A DNA stretch of 64,000 bases, taken from contig JAFKKH010000007.1 in NCBI GenBank assembly GCA_017305665.1, positions 62,001-126,000 on the forward strand, in the 5' to 3' direction. This stretch comes from Hyphomicrobiales bacterium (GTDB lineage: Bacteria > Pseudomonadota > Alphaproteobacteria > Rhizobiales > Xanthobacteraceae). The position numbers were made by a program, and so were the translations under genes. Under the pieces are notes generated by a model. That model ran no database searches and was not told the DNA's origin. It saw only the letters and a list, made by a program, of their open reading frames with translations. This document shows positions 33,655 through 43,429 of the stretch, in pieces (within the stretch, counting starts at the first letter, position 1; each line of letters starts with the position of its first letter).

Positions 33655-35541
33655 TTATCCGCGAAATCCGAAATAGTGCGGCAGAAACAGCGTCAGCCAC
33701 GGGAAGAAGGCGACAATCAGCAGGCCACCAATCAGCACCACGAGATAAGGCAGCATCGCCCGTGACGCCGTCTCGATATTGCAACGCATGACCGCGCAGC
33801 AGACATAGAAGCCGACACCCGCGAACGGCATGAAGCCGCCGATCCCCATGGCGATGATCAGGACCAGCGCGTAGTGCAACTCGCTCAAGCCGAGCTTGCC
33901 GGCGATTGGCAACAGCAGCGGCGCCAGCACGTTGAGCGACGGCAATCCTTCGAGCAGCACGCCGACCAGAATGAGCAGAACGATCGAGCAGACCATGAAG
34001 ATCGTTGCGCTATCGCCGACCGATTGAAGCAAGGCCACCAACCGCTGCGGCAGCAGCGCGACCGTCAACGTCCAAGAGAAGCTCGAAGCAGCCGCGAAAA
34101 TGAACAACAGCACACCGGTCAGCGCGGCAGTATCGATCACGATACGCATGAAGCTTTGCAGCGTAAGCTCGCGATAGACCAACGCCGACAGCAGGATTCC
34201 ATAGACCACGGCGAGCGCCGCGATCTCGGTCGGCGTGGCGATGCCAAACAGAATGCCGGCCATCAAAAGGCCCGGCATCAGCAGCGGCAAGATAGCTCCG
34301 ACGCCGGCACGCGCGATCGTCCGCACGTCGGCGCGCGGCAGGCGCGATGCGCTGCCGGCCCGCACGTAGATCATCACCATCAGGCACACGGCCATCACGG
34401 CTGCCGGAATGATGCCACCGATGAACATGGCACCCAGCGAGACGTTGGTGATCGAACCCACGATCAGCATGGCGATGCTGGGTGGTACGGTCTCGCCCAT
34501 CACGGCGGACGCAGCGAGAACAGCGGCGCCTTCAGCCGCGCCGTGTCGTTCGGTCAATTCGTCCCGCATCACCGTACCGACCGCCGCGACATCGGCAGGC
34601 TTCGAGCCGGACAAGCCCGAGACCAGATACATGCTGCCGACCGTGACCTGTAGCAGGCCGCCGCGCATGTGACCGACCAGCGCATGAATGAACTGCACTA
34701 AGCGGACGCTGATTCCGCCGCGCTCCATCACGAGGCCGGCCAGGATGAAGAACGGCACGGCCAGCAGGATGAAGTTGCCGGTGCCGTTGACCATGGTCTG
34801 CGGCAAAACAACCAACGAGGCGGCGCCGGTCCCCCACAGGTAAGTCGCGGTGGCCAGCAGCAGCACAAAACCCACGGGCACGCCGGCGAGGATCGCGACG
34901 AAGAACAGCGACAGCGCGGCGATGATCGCAGCATCGTCGCCAAGCAGCGGCAGCCAGATATCGCGGGTCAGTGCGGCAACGCAGATCACGAGCGCAAAGC
35001 CAAGACCAACACCGATGGCCATACGGCCATGGTCGCGTTTCAGGTTCACCGCGGCATAGATCATGAGCAGGACAAGACCGATCGGCAGCGGCAGGGCAAT
35101 CAACGCCGCCGGCAATTGCAGGATCGGCGTCAGTTCGTCCCAGCTCGAGGCAATGAATTCGAGCGAGGTGACAAAAGTAATGGCCGAGACAAAGAGAACA
35201 ACCACGTCGGCAAGCGCCAGGCACCCGCGCTCGCCACGCTGAGGCAGCCGGCTGAGAACGACCCGGACGAATGCATGATCGCGCCGGCGGTAGGCGACCG
35301 CACCGCCGATGAATGCCAAAATCGAAAGGGCCAGCCGCGCAGCTTCGTCGGTCCAAAGAAAGGAATGAGCAAAGAAAAGGCGATCCGCGACGTTGGCGAT
35401 CACCAGACCGAGTTCGACCAGCAGGGCGACCACGACCGCCATCTCGGCCGACCTATCGAGCCATCGCAACGCTGCAATTTCACCGCGCCGCGACGGAGCG
35501 GCCGCATGGCCCGGAACGCCCTGCGCTCCGGCAGCCAGCAT
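33655..35541 (-). CDS. TRAP transporter permease, fused small and large subunits (DctQ-DctM)
   Basis: The roughly 628-residue membrane protein combines a four-helix DctQ domain (about 25-185) with a DctM domain (about 200-620). Signatures are WTDEAARLALSILAFIGG for DctQ and SGLSGSKPADVAAVGTVM with GETVPPSIAMLIVGS for DctM. Transport is driven by the sodium or proton gradient. I used the ATG at 35541; a GTG at 35577 is also possible. GntR and SDR genes lie just upstream and are probably linked to the same substrate. Confidence 0.9.
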   Translation of the reverse strand: MLAAGAQGVPGHAAAPSRRGEIAALRWLDRSAEMAVVVALLVELGLVIANVADRLFFAHSFLWTDEAARLALSILAFIGGAVAYRRRDHAFVRVVLSRLPQRGERGCLALADVVVLFVSAITFVTSLEFIASSWDELTPILQLPAALIALPLPIGLVLLMIYAAVNLKRDHGRMAIGVGLGFALVICVAALTRDIWLPLLGDDAAIIAALSLFFVAILAGVPVGFVLLLATATYLWGTGAASLVVLPQTMVNGTGNFILLAVPFFILAGLVMERGGISVRLVQFIHALVGHMRGGLLQVTVGSMYLVSGLSGSKPADVAAVGTVMRDELTERHGAAEGAAVLAASAVMGETVPPSIAMLIVGSITNVSLGAMFIGGIIPAAVMAVCLMVMIYVRAGSASRLPRADVRTIARAGVGAILPLLMPGLLMAGILFGIATPTEIAALAVVYGILLSALVYRELTLQSFMRIVIDTAALTGVLLFIFAAASSFSWTLTVALLPQRLVALLQSVGDSATIFMVCSIVLLILVGVLLEGLPSLNVLAPLLLPIAGKLGLSELHYALVLIIAMGIGGFMPFAGVGFYVCCAVMRCNIETASRAMLPYLVVLIGGLLIVAFFPWLTLFLPHYFGFRG

Positions 35542-35660
35542 GACGTCTGCGTCACCTGCCTGGGTCACGCCGCGCACCTGCAGATATGGCTGTCAACGAA
35601 CCGCTTCATGTTATTTTCTCCCGTTCGCGCAGCCTGTTTCCGGCCGCGTCGTGTTTGTTG

Positions 35661-36392
35661 TCATGGTTCGAAAAAATCGGGATTGATGTTTTGCGTCGCC
35701 GAAATGTCGCGCAGCAGACGCTCAAGGTGGGCCTCCATCGCAGATCGCGCCTGCGCCGGATCGCGCGCTTCGATTCCCGCGAGGATGGCTTCGTGTTCTC
35801 CAATCGCGCGCGCGATCCGCCCCTCCTGGGGCAGCGTCAGCCGGCGGTACCGGTCGACATGAACCTTGACCTGTTGAATGAGTGCCCAGATTCCGGGATG
35901 CCGCGCGACTTCGGCGACCGTCGCATGGAACAGCTCGTCGGCCTGATGAAACGCATCGTTGTCGGAAGCCGCGTTGGCTTCGCGCTGACGCTCCAGGATC
36001 GCATGCAGCGCCATCACCTGGCTTGAGGTCGCGCGCTCGGCGGCGAGACGCGCGGTGGTTTCCTCCAGCGCCTTGCGAACGAGAATGGCTTCGGGAAGCG
36101 CCGCCATTGGTATCCGCGATACGCAGATTCCGGATTGCGGAAAAATATCGACAAGGCCGTCGTCAGCCAGTTTCAGAATGGCTTCGCGCACCGGCGTCCT
36201 GCTCACACCATTGGCAAGTGCGATCTCGGCCTCCGAAACGATATCGCCGGGTTTTCTCTGCAGCGAAATCAACTCGCCACGAAGCAGCTGATAAATCCGT
36301 GCGGCGGCGGTGGCGCTGCGTGGCCGCGCGCCACGGCGCAGCCGCGCCGCAGTCATCGCCTTGTCGCTGGCTTTCCCCGCGCGCACCGGCAT
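35661..36392 (-). CDS. GntR-family regulator with FCD effector domain
   Basis: The 243-residue protein has an N-terminal winged helix (about 28-90, GDIVSEAEIALANGVSRTPVREAILKLADDGLVDIFPQSGICVS) and an all-helical FCD domain with metal-ligand histidines in HQADELFHATVAEVARH and GEHEAILAGIEARD. FadR/VanR-type members bind short palindromes and respond to carboxylic acids. The gene is divergent from the SDR and lies just before the TRAP genes. The start at 36392 is an ATG. Confidence 0.9.
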   Translation of the reverse strand: MPVRAGKASDKAMTAARLRRGARPRSATAAARIYQLLRGELISLQRKPGDIVSEAEIALANGVSRTPVREAILKLADDGLVDIFPQSGICVSRIPMAALPEAILVRKALEETTARLAAERATSSQVMALHAILERQREANAASDNDAFHQADELFHATVAEVARHPGIWALIQQVKVHVDRYRRLTLPQEGRIARAIGEHEAILAGIEARDPAQARSAMEAHLERLLRDISATQNINPDFFEP

Positions 36393-36410
36393 TCAAAGCT
36401 TCCATCTCAA

Positions 36411-36430
36411 CTAATATATTAGTATACAAA
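36411..36430. promoter_or_regulatory. Overlapping palindromes between gntR and the SDR gene
   Basis: CTAATATATTAG (36411-36422) is a perfect palindrome. It overlaps TTAGTATACAAA (36419-36430), one base away from the TTTGTATACAAA consensus seen in the nicotinate block. A further 8-bp inverted repeat, GCTCGCCT / AGGCGAGC (36431-36438 and 36474-36481), frames the rest of the gap. The first two are likely sites for the divergent GntR protein. Confidence 0.55.
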
Positions 36431-36510
36431 GCTCGCCTTCAACAAATCAAGCCAATTGCGCGGGTTTTGTCTGAGGCGAGCACCCAATTGATTGCGCGAG
36501 GAAAACCACG

Positions 36511-37314
36511 ATGACCGACTACCGCAAACTGTTCGATCTCACCGGCAAGACCGCGGTTGTCCTTGGCGCAGCCGCTGGGATTGGGAAGTCGTCGGCGGAA
36601 GCGTTGGCGGCGCTGGGCGCCAAGGTTGTATGTGCCGACCGCAGCAAAGAAGGAGCCGAGGCGACCGCTGCCGGGATTCGCGAACGCGGTGGCATAGCGG
36701 ACGGCGTCGCATGTGATGCTGCGCAACGGTCCGATGTCGTCGCTCTCGCTGAAACCGTCAGAGCAAAGTTTCCGCGGCTGGACATCGCCGTCACTACGCC
36801 GGGTCTCAACATCCGCAAGACCATTCTCGACTACACCGACGAAGACCTCGACCGCGTCCTCACTCTCAACATCAAGGGGACGGTGTGGTTCTTTCAAGCG
36901 TTCGGCGGGATCATGGTCAAGCAGAAAGGCGGCAGCATCATCGCATGCTCGTCGGTTCGTGCCGTTACGATCGAGCCGGGGCTTGCGGTTTACGGTTCGA
37001 CCAAAGCCGCGATCAGTCTGCTGGTGAAGGGTTTTGCCTCGGAAGTCGGCCGCAACGGCGTTCGCGTCAACGCGATCGCGCCGAGCATCGCGGAAACAAC
37101 CCTGACCGAACCGTTCAAGCAACGGCCGGATATCTACAACCTCTATGCAGCGCACACCGTCTTCAACCGTTGGAGCAGTTCCGACGAAGTCGCGACCGCC
37201 GTCGCCTATCTCGCGTCCGACGCGGCAAGCTATGTCAGCGGCAGCACCTTGTTCGTCGACGGCGGATGGACCGGAATCGACGGCCCGCCGACCGGGCTGA
37301 CAAAGCTCTCCTGA
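36511..37314 (+). CDS. Short-chain dehydrogenase/reductase
   Basis: The 267-residue SDR has the cofactor motif LGAAAGIGKS (a variant of TGxxxGIG), the catalytic serine in IACSSVRA and the Y-x3-K pair in VYGSTKAA. It probably oxidises a secondary alcohol of the compound imported by the neighbouring TRAP system. GAGG precedes the ATG. The acid residue in VVCADRS after the second strand favours NAD over NADP. Confidence 0.88.
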   Translation: MTDYRKLFDLTGKTAVVLGAAAGIGKSSAEALAALGAKVVCADRSKEGAEATAAGIRERGGIADGVACDAAQRSDVVALAETVRAKFPRLDIAVTTPGLNIRKTILDYTDEDLDRVLTLNIKGTVWFFQAFGGIMVKQKGGSIIACSSVRAVTIEPGLAVYGSTKAAISLLVKGFASEVGRNGVRVNAIAPSIAETTLTEPFKQRPDIYNLYAAHTVFNRWSSSDEVATAVAYLASDAASYVSGSTLFVDGGWTGIDGPPTGLTKLS

Positions 37315-37685
37315 TCGCTCGTGCTTTGAACGTATTGCGACCGGGGCGCGGATTTTAGCGCCTCGGCTTGCCCAACTGCATGGTCGACGCGTCATGCGTT
37401 GACGCGCCGTGCCCCATTGTGATGCGCTCCTGCGCAAAATATCGCCAAATTCGGCCGCATAAATGCGATGAAGCTGGGTTTGTCAGCCCTTCCATCAGAT
37501 CAGGAATGGTGGCTCGTGGAGCGAGTTACATACAAGAGGCGGATTCCTGCATATTATTCGCAAAATCCGAATCGCGTCACTTGCGCGACCGCGTAACCAG
37601 CCGCCGACCTCGCCGCATCCGAACAGACGATTCCAGGCTTGACCCCATCGTCACTTCCCGCATCGTTTCAACAGGCAGCACAGCC
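37315..37685. other. Intergenic gap before the MscS gene
   Basis: This 371-bp gap has no supported gene. It holds a perfect 7-bp dyad CGCGTCA-TGCGT-TGACGCG (37388-37406) without a T-run. It also holds a degenerate EcfG-like promoter, GGAAT-N16-AGTT (37503-37527), about 160 bp before the next start. Both are weak signals. Confidence 0.35.
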
Positions 37686-40172
37686 ATGAAGATCATTCGC
37701 GCGGCCGCATTTCTGATCGCTCTGCTGTCGTGGATGCCGCTTCACGCCGCAACGCCTGCGCCCGCAAACGCCAAGGCCGCGAGCCCGGTAGCCACGGCCC
37801 CCGTTCCGCCTCCGCCTGCAGAAGATCTGCCCGCCGTCGAAGCCCCTCAGTTTCCGCAAGCGCAATCCAAGCTCGACGAATGGAAGCAGACGCTCGATCA
37901 GGTCGAAGGGGCGCTGCATAGCCGCACGATCGACGATGCCACGTTGAATGATCTTCGGGACCGGACCTCAGCGACGCAGAGCGGCGCACGTGATCTGATC
38001 CTGGGGGTTACGCCACGGCTCGATGCCGCAACCGCGCGGGCGGCCGAGCTGGCACCAAATCCCAAAGCCACGACAAAACAATCATCCGACGTCAAGCTCG
38101 AGCGTGCCAAGTTGCTTGCCGAAATTGCAGCCCGGCAGGATCTCATTCAGCAAGCCAAGCTTATCAACGTGCGCGCCCAGCAATCGCTCGACACGATCTC
38201 CGATCGGCGGCGCACGATGTTCGCCAATTCGGTACTGCAACGCTCCGCCAGTCTGATCAATCCAACATTCTGGGTCACGGTCGCAACCGCGGTACCCTCT
38301 GCGACCGGCCATCTGATCGATCTTCTCTCAGGTTGGGGCCGCCTGCTGATCTCCCAGCCCCTTCGTGCGATTTCGGGACTGGCGATCGCAGCGATCGTGG
38401 TGCTGGGGTTCTTCCTGTCGCCGGGACGGAACTGGTGGTCGCGCTGGACGACACGGGACCCCGACGTAACAGATCCTCGTCCCCTGCGGAAAGCGGGTTC
38501 GGCCGCCGCCATCGTGCTGGTGAGCACGGCGCTGACAGGCGTCGCATTACTTGTACTCTACCAGGCGCTGATAGCGCTCGGAGTTTTGCCCAGCGACGTC
38601 AATCCGGTTGTTCGCGCATTCTTCTTCACCATCACCTTCGGTGTCTTCTTTGTCCGCCTGACGACCGCAGTGCTTGCGCCGGGGCGCCCAAGTTGGCGCC
38701 TGATCGAACTGGAGGACAACGCCGCCGAGCACATCACGCCCTTCTCCGTCCTGCTGGCGGTAGTCGCCGGTTTCGGTGCCGTGCTGGATGCGACCAATCT
38801 TGCGATCGCAGCACCCGCTGAACTTTCGGTAGCGAGCCAGGGTGTCGTTGCCATCGCAAAGGCGCTGCTTTTCATGGGCGTGCTGCGCATTGCAGCAGGT
38901 AACGATGCCGACGACGAAGCTGCCCCGCCTCCGAAAAAGTCCGCATGGCACCTGCTGATTCCGGTCGGCTGGGCTATGGCCGCCGCCGCGGTCCTCGGCC
39001 CGCTCGCCGGCTATGTGGCATTCGGCCGGTTCCTCTCGATCGAAATGATCGTGATCGTCAGCGTGCTGATGACCTTCGTGCTGCTGAGCCAGTTCGCCGC
39101 GGCCTTGATCGCAGCAACGTTTGCCTTTCATGGCGCGATTGGCCGCTTCTTGCGTCAAACGGCGGGTCTCGGCGGCGCGGCCGTACGCCAGATCGCTGCG
39201 GTCCTGGGCGGCCTTGTTCAACTTTCCCTGATCGGGCTTGCTGCTTTCATCGTTCTCACGACGTGGGGGGTCCATTCCGACGATGTCGTCGGCTCGATGT
39301 CGTCGGCATTCTTCAGCTTCACGGTCGGCAACATCACCATTTCGCCGTCCGCAATTCTCGGCGCGATCGCTGTCCTCATCATCGGGATCATCGCCACCCG
39401 TGCCGTTCAACGGTGGCTGGAGGAACGCTTTCTCCCGGAGACCAATCTCGACACTGGCGTTCGCAGTTCGATCGGCACCGGCGCGGGTTATATCGGCGTT
39501 ATTCTTGCCGCGCTGATTGCGCTGTCCTATGTCGGCCTCAATCTGCAGAACGTCGCCATCGTAGCCGGCGCATTGTCGGTCGGCATCGGCTTCGGGCTGC
39601 AATCCATCATCAACAATTTCGTCTCGGGCCTCATCCTGCTTGTGGAGCGTCCGATCAAGGTCGGTGACCGCATCGAGGTGGGCGCCCGCATGGGCGTGGT
39701 GAAGCGCATCAACGTACGCGCCACCGAGATCGCGACGTACGACAACCTCTCGGTGATCGTACCGAATGCCGACCTGATCAGCGGACAGGTCGTAAACTGG
39801 ATGCACGGCAGCTATTCGGCGCGCCTGTCGGTGGCGGTCGGCACCTCCTACGAAGCCGACCCGGACAAGGTCATCGCCATTCTTCTCGAGATCGTCGCGC
39901 AGAATCCGCGCGCGCTAAAATCACCGGAGCCGTTTGCCATTCTCAACAACTTTGGCGCCGACGCGCTCGAATTCATGGTGTTCTTTCACGTCGCACATAT
40001 TGGCGTCGACGCCGGTGCCTCCAATGAGATTCGTCTCGAGATTCTCAAGCGCTTCCGCAAGGAAGGGATCGATATTCCGTACCCTCAGCGGAATTTGTAT
40101 GTACGGGATCTGGATCGCATCGAGAATCTCGTGCGTGAACTGAGCGGGGCTCGACGTTCCGGCACGCCATAG
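37686..40172 (+). CDS. Mechanosensitive channel, MscS family with DUF3772 N-terminus
   Basis: The 828-residue protein starts with a signal peptide (MKIIRAAAFLIALLSWMPLHA), then a periplasmic coiled DUF3772-type region (about 55-200), then about ten membrane helices and the MscS core. The core begins VGIGFGLQSIINNFVSGLILLVERPIKVGDRIEVG (near 640) and ends with the cytoplasmic beta and alpha/beta domains. It releases solutes under hypo-osmotic shock. The ATG at 37686 fits the signal peptide; the longer open frame upstream does not resemble protein. Confidence 0.9.
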   Translation: MKIIRAAAFLIALLSWMPLHAATPAPANAKAASPVATAPVPPPPAEDLPAVEAPQFPQAQSKLDEWKQTLDQVEGALHSRTIDDATLNDLRDRTSATQSGARDLILGVTPRLDAATARAAELAPNPKATTKQSSDVKLERAKLLAEIAARQDLIQQAKLINVRAQQSLDTISDRRRTMFANSVLQRSASLINPTFWVTVATAVPSATGHLIDLLSGWGRLLISQPLRAISGLAIAAIVVLGFFLSPGRNWWSRWTTRDPDVTDPRPLRKAGSAAAIVLVSTALTGVALLVLYQALIALGVLPSDVNPVVRAFFFTITFGVFFVRLTTAVLAPGRPSWRLIELEDNAAEHITPFSVLLAVVAGFGAVLDATNLAIAAPAELSVASQGVVAIAKALLFMGVLRIAAGNDADDEAAPPPKKSAWHLLIPVGWAMAAAAVLGPLAGYVAFGRFLSIEMIVIVSVLMTFVLLSQFAAALIAATFAFHGAIGRFLRQTAGLGGAAVRQIAAVLGGLVQLSLIGLAAFIVLTTWGVHSDDVVGSMSSAFFSFTVGNITISPSAILGAIAVLIIGIIATRAVQRWLEERFLPETNLDTGVRSSIGTGAGYIGVILAALIALSYVGLNLQNVAIVAGALSVGIGFGLQSIINNFVSGLILLVERPIKVGDRIEVGARMGVVKRINVRATEIATYDNLSVIVPNADLISGQVVNWMHGSYSARLSVAVGTSYEADPDKVIAILLEIVAQNPRALKSPEPFAILNNFGADALEFMVFFHVAHIGVDAGASNEIRLEILKRFRKEGIDIPYPQRNLYVRDLDRIENLVRELSGARRSGTP

Positions 40173-40221
40173 CGATGTCGTCAGACGGGCGTTTTCGAGA
40201 GTGCGGATTTACGCCGCTGGC

Positions 40222-41349
40222 TCAGACGGTCCGGTATTGTTCGATCGACGCGAGATCAGGCTCGATGCCAAGCCCGGACGCATCGCCGAGCGTCACCGTG
40301 CCATCCACGACATCGGAGACCGGACCGCAAAATCGGTCACGCAGGGGATTGTCGTTGGAGTCGATTTCAAGCAACCCCTCGCCGCCGACGCCCGCCAGCA
40401 GATGGGCCGACGCCAACAGGCCGATGCCGCCGCCCAGATAATGCGGACAGAACGTCTTGCCGGCCGTCAGAATATCGCGCGCGATGCCGGCGCAGACGCT
40501 GAGCCCGCCCCATTTCGCGATGTCGGGTTGAACCACCCCGAGCACATCATCGCCGAGCGCCTGCGCAAAGCCCGCGCGGCTTGCAATGTTCTCTCCCGCC
40601 GCGAGCGGCATCGGCAGGGCGCGATGCACGTCCTGCCACTCGCCCCAGGGCCGGTCGGCACGGATCGGCTCCTCGAGCCAGGCCAGGTCGAACTCGGCAA
40701 AATGCTGCGCGATCTCAACCGCCTGCGCGGCTGACCAGGCCTGATTGGCATCAGCCGCCAACACACCATTGCCCGCCAGACCGCGCAGCACGGCGAGATT
40801 GGCACGGTCCGAGTCGCGCTCGAACCCGACCTTCAGTTTCAGCGCTCGATGGCCGCGACGCAGCGCCGCCTCGGCCGTCTGCAGTGCGCCCGTGGGATTG
40901 ATGCCGCTGGCGTAAACCTTGATCGTCGCGCTCTGACCGCCCAGCAGTTTCCAGAGCGGCACTCGTTGCCGCCGTGCAACCATATCCGATACCGCGAGAT
41001 CGATACCCGCGATCGCCTGCGCAAACGGTCCTCTCTCTCCCGATTGTAGTGCGAGAATCGATGTGCCTTGCGTCAGTTTCTCGAAAATCTCGGACGGTCC
41101 GGCGAAGCTGGCCCCCAGGATCGCCGGACCCAGCACCTCATTGACGAGACGCGCGCGATGCTCGGCTCCCGGTGACGGAAAATTCGACCAGACTTCACCC
41201 CAGCCGGCATGACCGTCGGCGTCCTCAACGCGAACGAAGACTGCGGGGCGGTTCAACATCCGCCCAAACGACGTCACGACAGGCGTGGATAGCGGATAGC
41301 GATAGCACAGGGCTTGAACGCTGCGGATGGTGAAGGGAGGCTGCGCCAT
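40222..41349 (-). CDS. Mandelate racemase/muconate-lactonizing enzyme family protein
   Basis: The 375-residue enolase-superfamily enzyme has a KxK base motif (LKLKVG) and metal ligands in AADANQAW, AWLEEPI and LAAGENI. A later acid-lysine pair is in QPDIAKWGG and a histidine in CPHYLGGG. It abstracts a proton next to a carboxylate. Racemisation, cycloisomerisation or dehydration are all possible. The MFS gene 90 bp upstream may import its substrate. Confidence 0.85.
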   Translation of the reverse strand: MAQPPFTIRSVQALCYRYPLSTPVVTSFGRMLNRPAVFVRVEDADGHAGWGEVWSNFPSPGAEHRARLVNEVLGPAILGASFAGPSEIFEKLTQGTSILALQSGERGPFAQAIAGIDLAVSDMVARRQRVPLWKLLGGQSATIKVYASGINPTGALQTAEAALRRGHRALKLKVGFERDSDRANLAVLRGLAGNGVLAADANQAWSAAQAVEIAQHFAEFDLAWLEEPIRADRPWGEWQDVHRALPMPLAAGENIASRAGFAQALGDDVLGVVQPDIAKWGGLSVCAGIARDILTAGKTFCPHYLGGGIGLLASAHLLAGVGGEGLLEIDSNDNPLRDRFCGPVSDVVDGTVTLGDASGLGIEPDLASIEQYRTV

Positions 41350-41438
41350 CGAGAGAATCCGGAGCGCCTGCGGGGAGTAACGGCGCCTCTTGTGTGATGA
41401 TTTTACAGTTATGTTACATATGACTTCAGGGGTTGCAA

Positions 41439-42743
41439 TCACGCCCGGCGCCGGTCCGGCGTCTTCGGTCCGACCGACTGCGCGATGGCGAGACGGGTCT
41501 CGGGCATGATGGCCGCGATCAGCAACAGGCCCAGACACGCGATAGCGGCCATTTCCATGAAGGCAATACGGTGACCAAAGTGATCGCTCACATAGCCGGC
41601 GACGGCGGTGCTTAACGAAGCGCCTATTCCGGTCGCGGTACCGACGATGCCTTGTGCCAGATTGAAATGACCGGAACCGAACGCAACGTCGGCTGCAATC
41701 AGCGGGATCATGACGCCGAAAACCGCGGCCGTCAGCCCGTCCAGCACCTGCACCGCAACGAGAAGCGCGGGATCTTCGACAACTGAAAACAGCAATCCAC
41801 GAACGGCCAGCGCCGCGAAGGCAATCATGAGCAGCGGACGGCGTCCCCACGCCTGTGCCTTGCGGCCGACCGTTGGAGACATCAGGGCGACGATCGCTTG
41901 CGGAACGATGATGCAGAGCGCAATCAGCACCGGCGCCCATTGACTCGAGCGCGCGGTCACGATGCCGGCCATCAACGGAAGCATCGCGGCATTGGCAAAC
42001 TGCAGCAGGAACACCGCGCAGGCGAAAATCAGCAGCGGCCGCTGACCCAGCAGATGAAAGATGCTGGTCGCGTGAGGGTCCGGCTCAGCACGGGTGATGG
42101 CGCCATGGGCCTGCTCCGGATCGATCTCACGATCGCGAATGGATGCCAACGAAAACAGCGTCGCCGTCGCGAACAGGAAACTCACCACGAACACTGCGCG
42201 GCTCGACAAGAAGTAGCCGACTGCGCCCATCACCGCCGCCGCCACGCCGTTGCCAAGCGACGCAAAGCGGGCGTTGCGGCCCAGTCGCTCGCCGATCGCG
42301 GCAGGGCCGACGAGACCGAGACTGATGGCGGCAATCGCGGGGCCGAGCACGCAACTCGCCGCCGCATGCAGGAGCGCGGCGAGCGCAATGATTGGAAAGA
42401 TCGGCCAAGCCGCGTAAGCGAGCGCGCTGACGCCGATGGTGGCAACCGCGAGCCCAGCCACGAAACGCTCCGAGCGCGCGGCATCGATGATGGCGCCGCC
42501 CGGCATCTGACCGATCAGGCCGACGATGCCGCCGATCGACAGGATCAGGCCGATCTCGGCCTGCGTCCACTTCTGGGTGGTGAGATAGACCGCAACGAAC
42601 GGGCCGAAGCCGGTTTGCACGTCGGCCAGGAAGAAGATGAACCAGTCGAGGCCGCGCTGGCTTTGTCGGGAGGGATGCTCCTCGTGTGTGTCGGCTGCCT
42701 GCTGCGCACTCGCCTCCGCCGCGGACGCCTGATCGTGGCGCAC
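41439..42743 (-). CDS. MFS transporter
   Basis: The roughly 434-residue protein has 12 predicted membrane helices. The MFS loop is visible as GQMPGGAIIDAARSERF between helices 2 and 3, with a matching SPTVGRKAQAWGRRPLL in the second half. The start is uncertain: the GTG at 42743 has no ribosome site. It precedes the MR/MLE gene on the same strand and may export or import a sugar acid. Confidence 0.82.
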   Translation of the reverse strand: MRHDQASAAEASAQQAADTHEEHPSRQSQRGLDWFIFFLADVQTGFGPFVAVYLTTQKWTQAEIGLILSIGGIVGLIGQMPGGAIIDAARSERFVAGLAVATIGVSALAYAAWPIFPIIALAALLHAAASCVLGPAIAAISLGLVGPAAIGERLGRNARFASLGNGVAAAVMGAVGYFLSSRAVFVVSFLFATATLFSLASIRDREIDPEQAHGAITRAEPDPHATSIFHLLGQRPLLIFACAVFLLQFANAAMLPLMAGIVTARSSQWAPVLIALCIIVPQAIVALMSPTVGRKAQAWGRRPLLMIAFAALAVRGLLFSVVEDPALLVAVQVLDGLTAAVFGVMIPLIAADVAFGSGHFNLAQGIVGTATGIGASLSTAVAGYVSDHFGHRIAFMEMAAIACLGLLLIAAIMPETRLAIAQSVGPKTPDRRRA

Positions 42744-42803
42744 GCTATCGGGGTCACGCGGTCGTCGCGACAGAAGTGCAAACAGATCGAATCTCCCTTG
42801 AGG

Positions 42804-43313
42804 TCAATGATCAAAGCGCAGGGGCTGCAACGTTCCCGACGCGCCCAGCACCACGACAGGCGCGCCTTCCTTGTATTCGGGCGCCGCCTTCACCTGGTCC
42901 TGCGTCAGGTCGAGGGTGATGCTGTCGGACTTGCCCTTCACGCCGCCGAAATGCAGCGCGCTCCAGTCGACGACGATTTTCCGGCTGCCGACGCCGAGAA
43001 ATCCGCCGAAATCGATCACCGCCGCGCGAACCGCACCCGCTCGATCCACGATCACATCGACGATCCGCCCCATGTTCTGACCGCTTGTGCTGCGCACATC
43101 CCGGCCCAGGACGCCGTGGGCGTCGGCCGGACCGATCACGGTGATCGACGGCGGCGGAGCGGCCTCCTTGGCCGCAGGTTTGGCGGCGTCCGGCGTCTGG
43201 GCAGGCGCCGGATTTGCTTGCGGCGAACCTGTGTCATCGGCCGCCACATGTGTGGCGGCGAAGATCAGGGCGGAACTCAAAAAAACGGCACTCTTCCAGC
43301 CTTGCTTGGACAT
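42804..43313 (-). CDS. Secreted PRC-barrel domain protein
   Basis: The 169-residue protein has a signal peptide (SAVFLSSALIFAATHVAA), a Pro/Ala-rich linker and a PRC-barrel domain (about 62-140, GVLGRDVRSTSGQNMGRIVDVIVDRAGAVRAAVIDFGGFLGVGSRKIVVDW). Such proteins in rhizobia are often induced by general stress. A canonical EcfG-type promoter lies directly upstream (43367-43391), leaving a 5' leader of about 45 nt. Confidence 0.87.
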   Translation of the reverse strand: MSKQGWKSAVFLSSALIFAATHVAADDTGSPQANPAPAQTPDAAKPAAKEAAPPPSITVIGPADAHGVLGRDVRSTSGQNMGRIVDVIVDRAGAVRAAVIDFGGFLGVGSRKIVVDWSALHFGGVKGKSDSITLDLTQDQVKAAPEYKEGAPVVVLGASGTLQPLRFDH

Positions 43314-43366
43314 CGGTCCTCACTGCCAAAACGTTTCGACACACCACGCACGGTGGCAATTTCACG

Positions 43367-43391
43367 AACGGTCTCATGTCGCGCGCGTTCC
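43367..43391 (-). promoter_or_regulatory. EcfG-type general-stress promoter of the PRC-barrel gene
   Basis: On the minus strand the sequence reads GGAAC (43391-43387), 16 bp, CGTT (43370-43367). This matches the alphaproteobacterial EcfG consensus GGAAC-N16/17-CGTT exactly. The start codon is at 43313. Confidence 0.7.
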
Positions 43392-43429
43392 GGCACTCAC
43401 CGATCGTCGGACGCGCGAAATGACTCGCC

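Noticed and set aside
38547-39806. A 419-codon open frame on the minus strand
   Set aside because: It lies opposite the MscS core, which has strong motifs. The antisense product is Asp/His/Arg-rich without structure.
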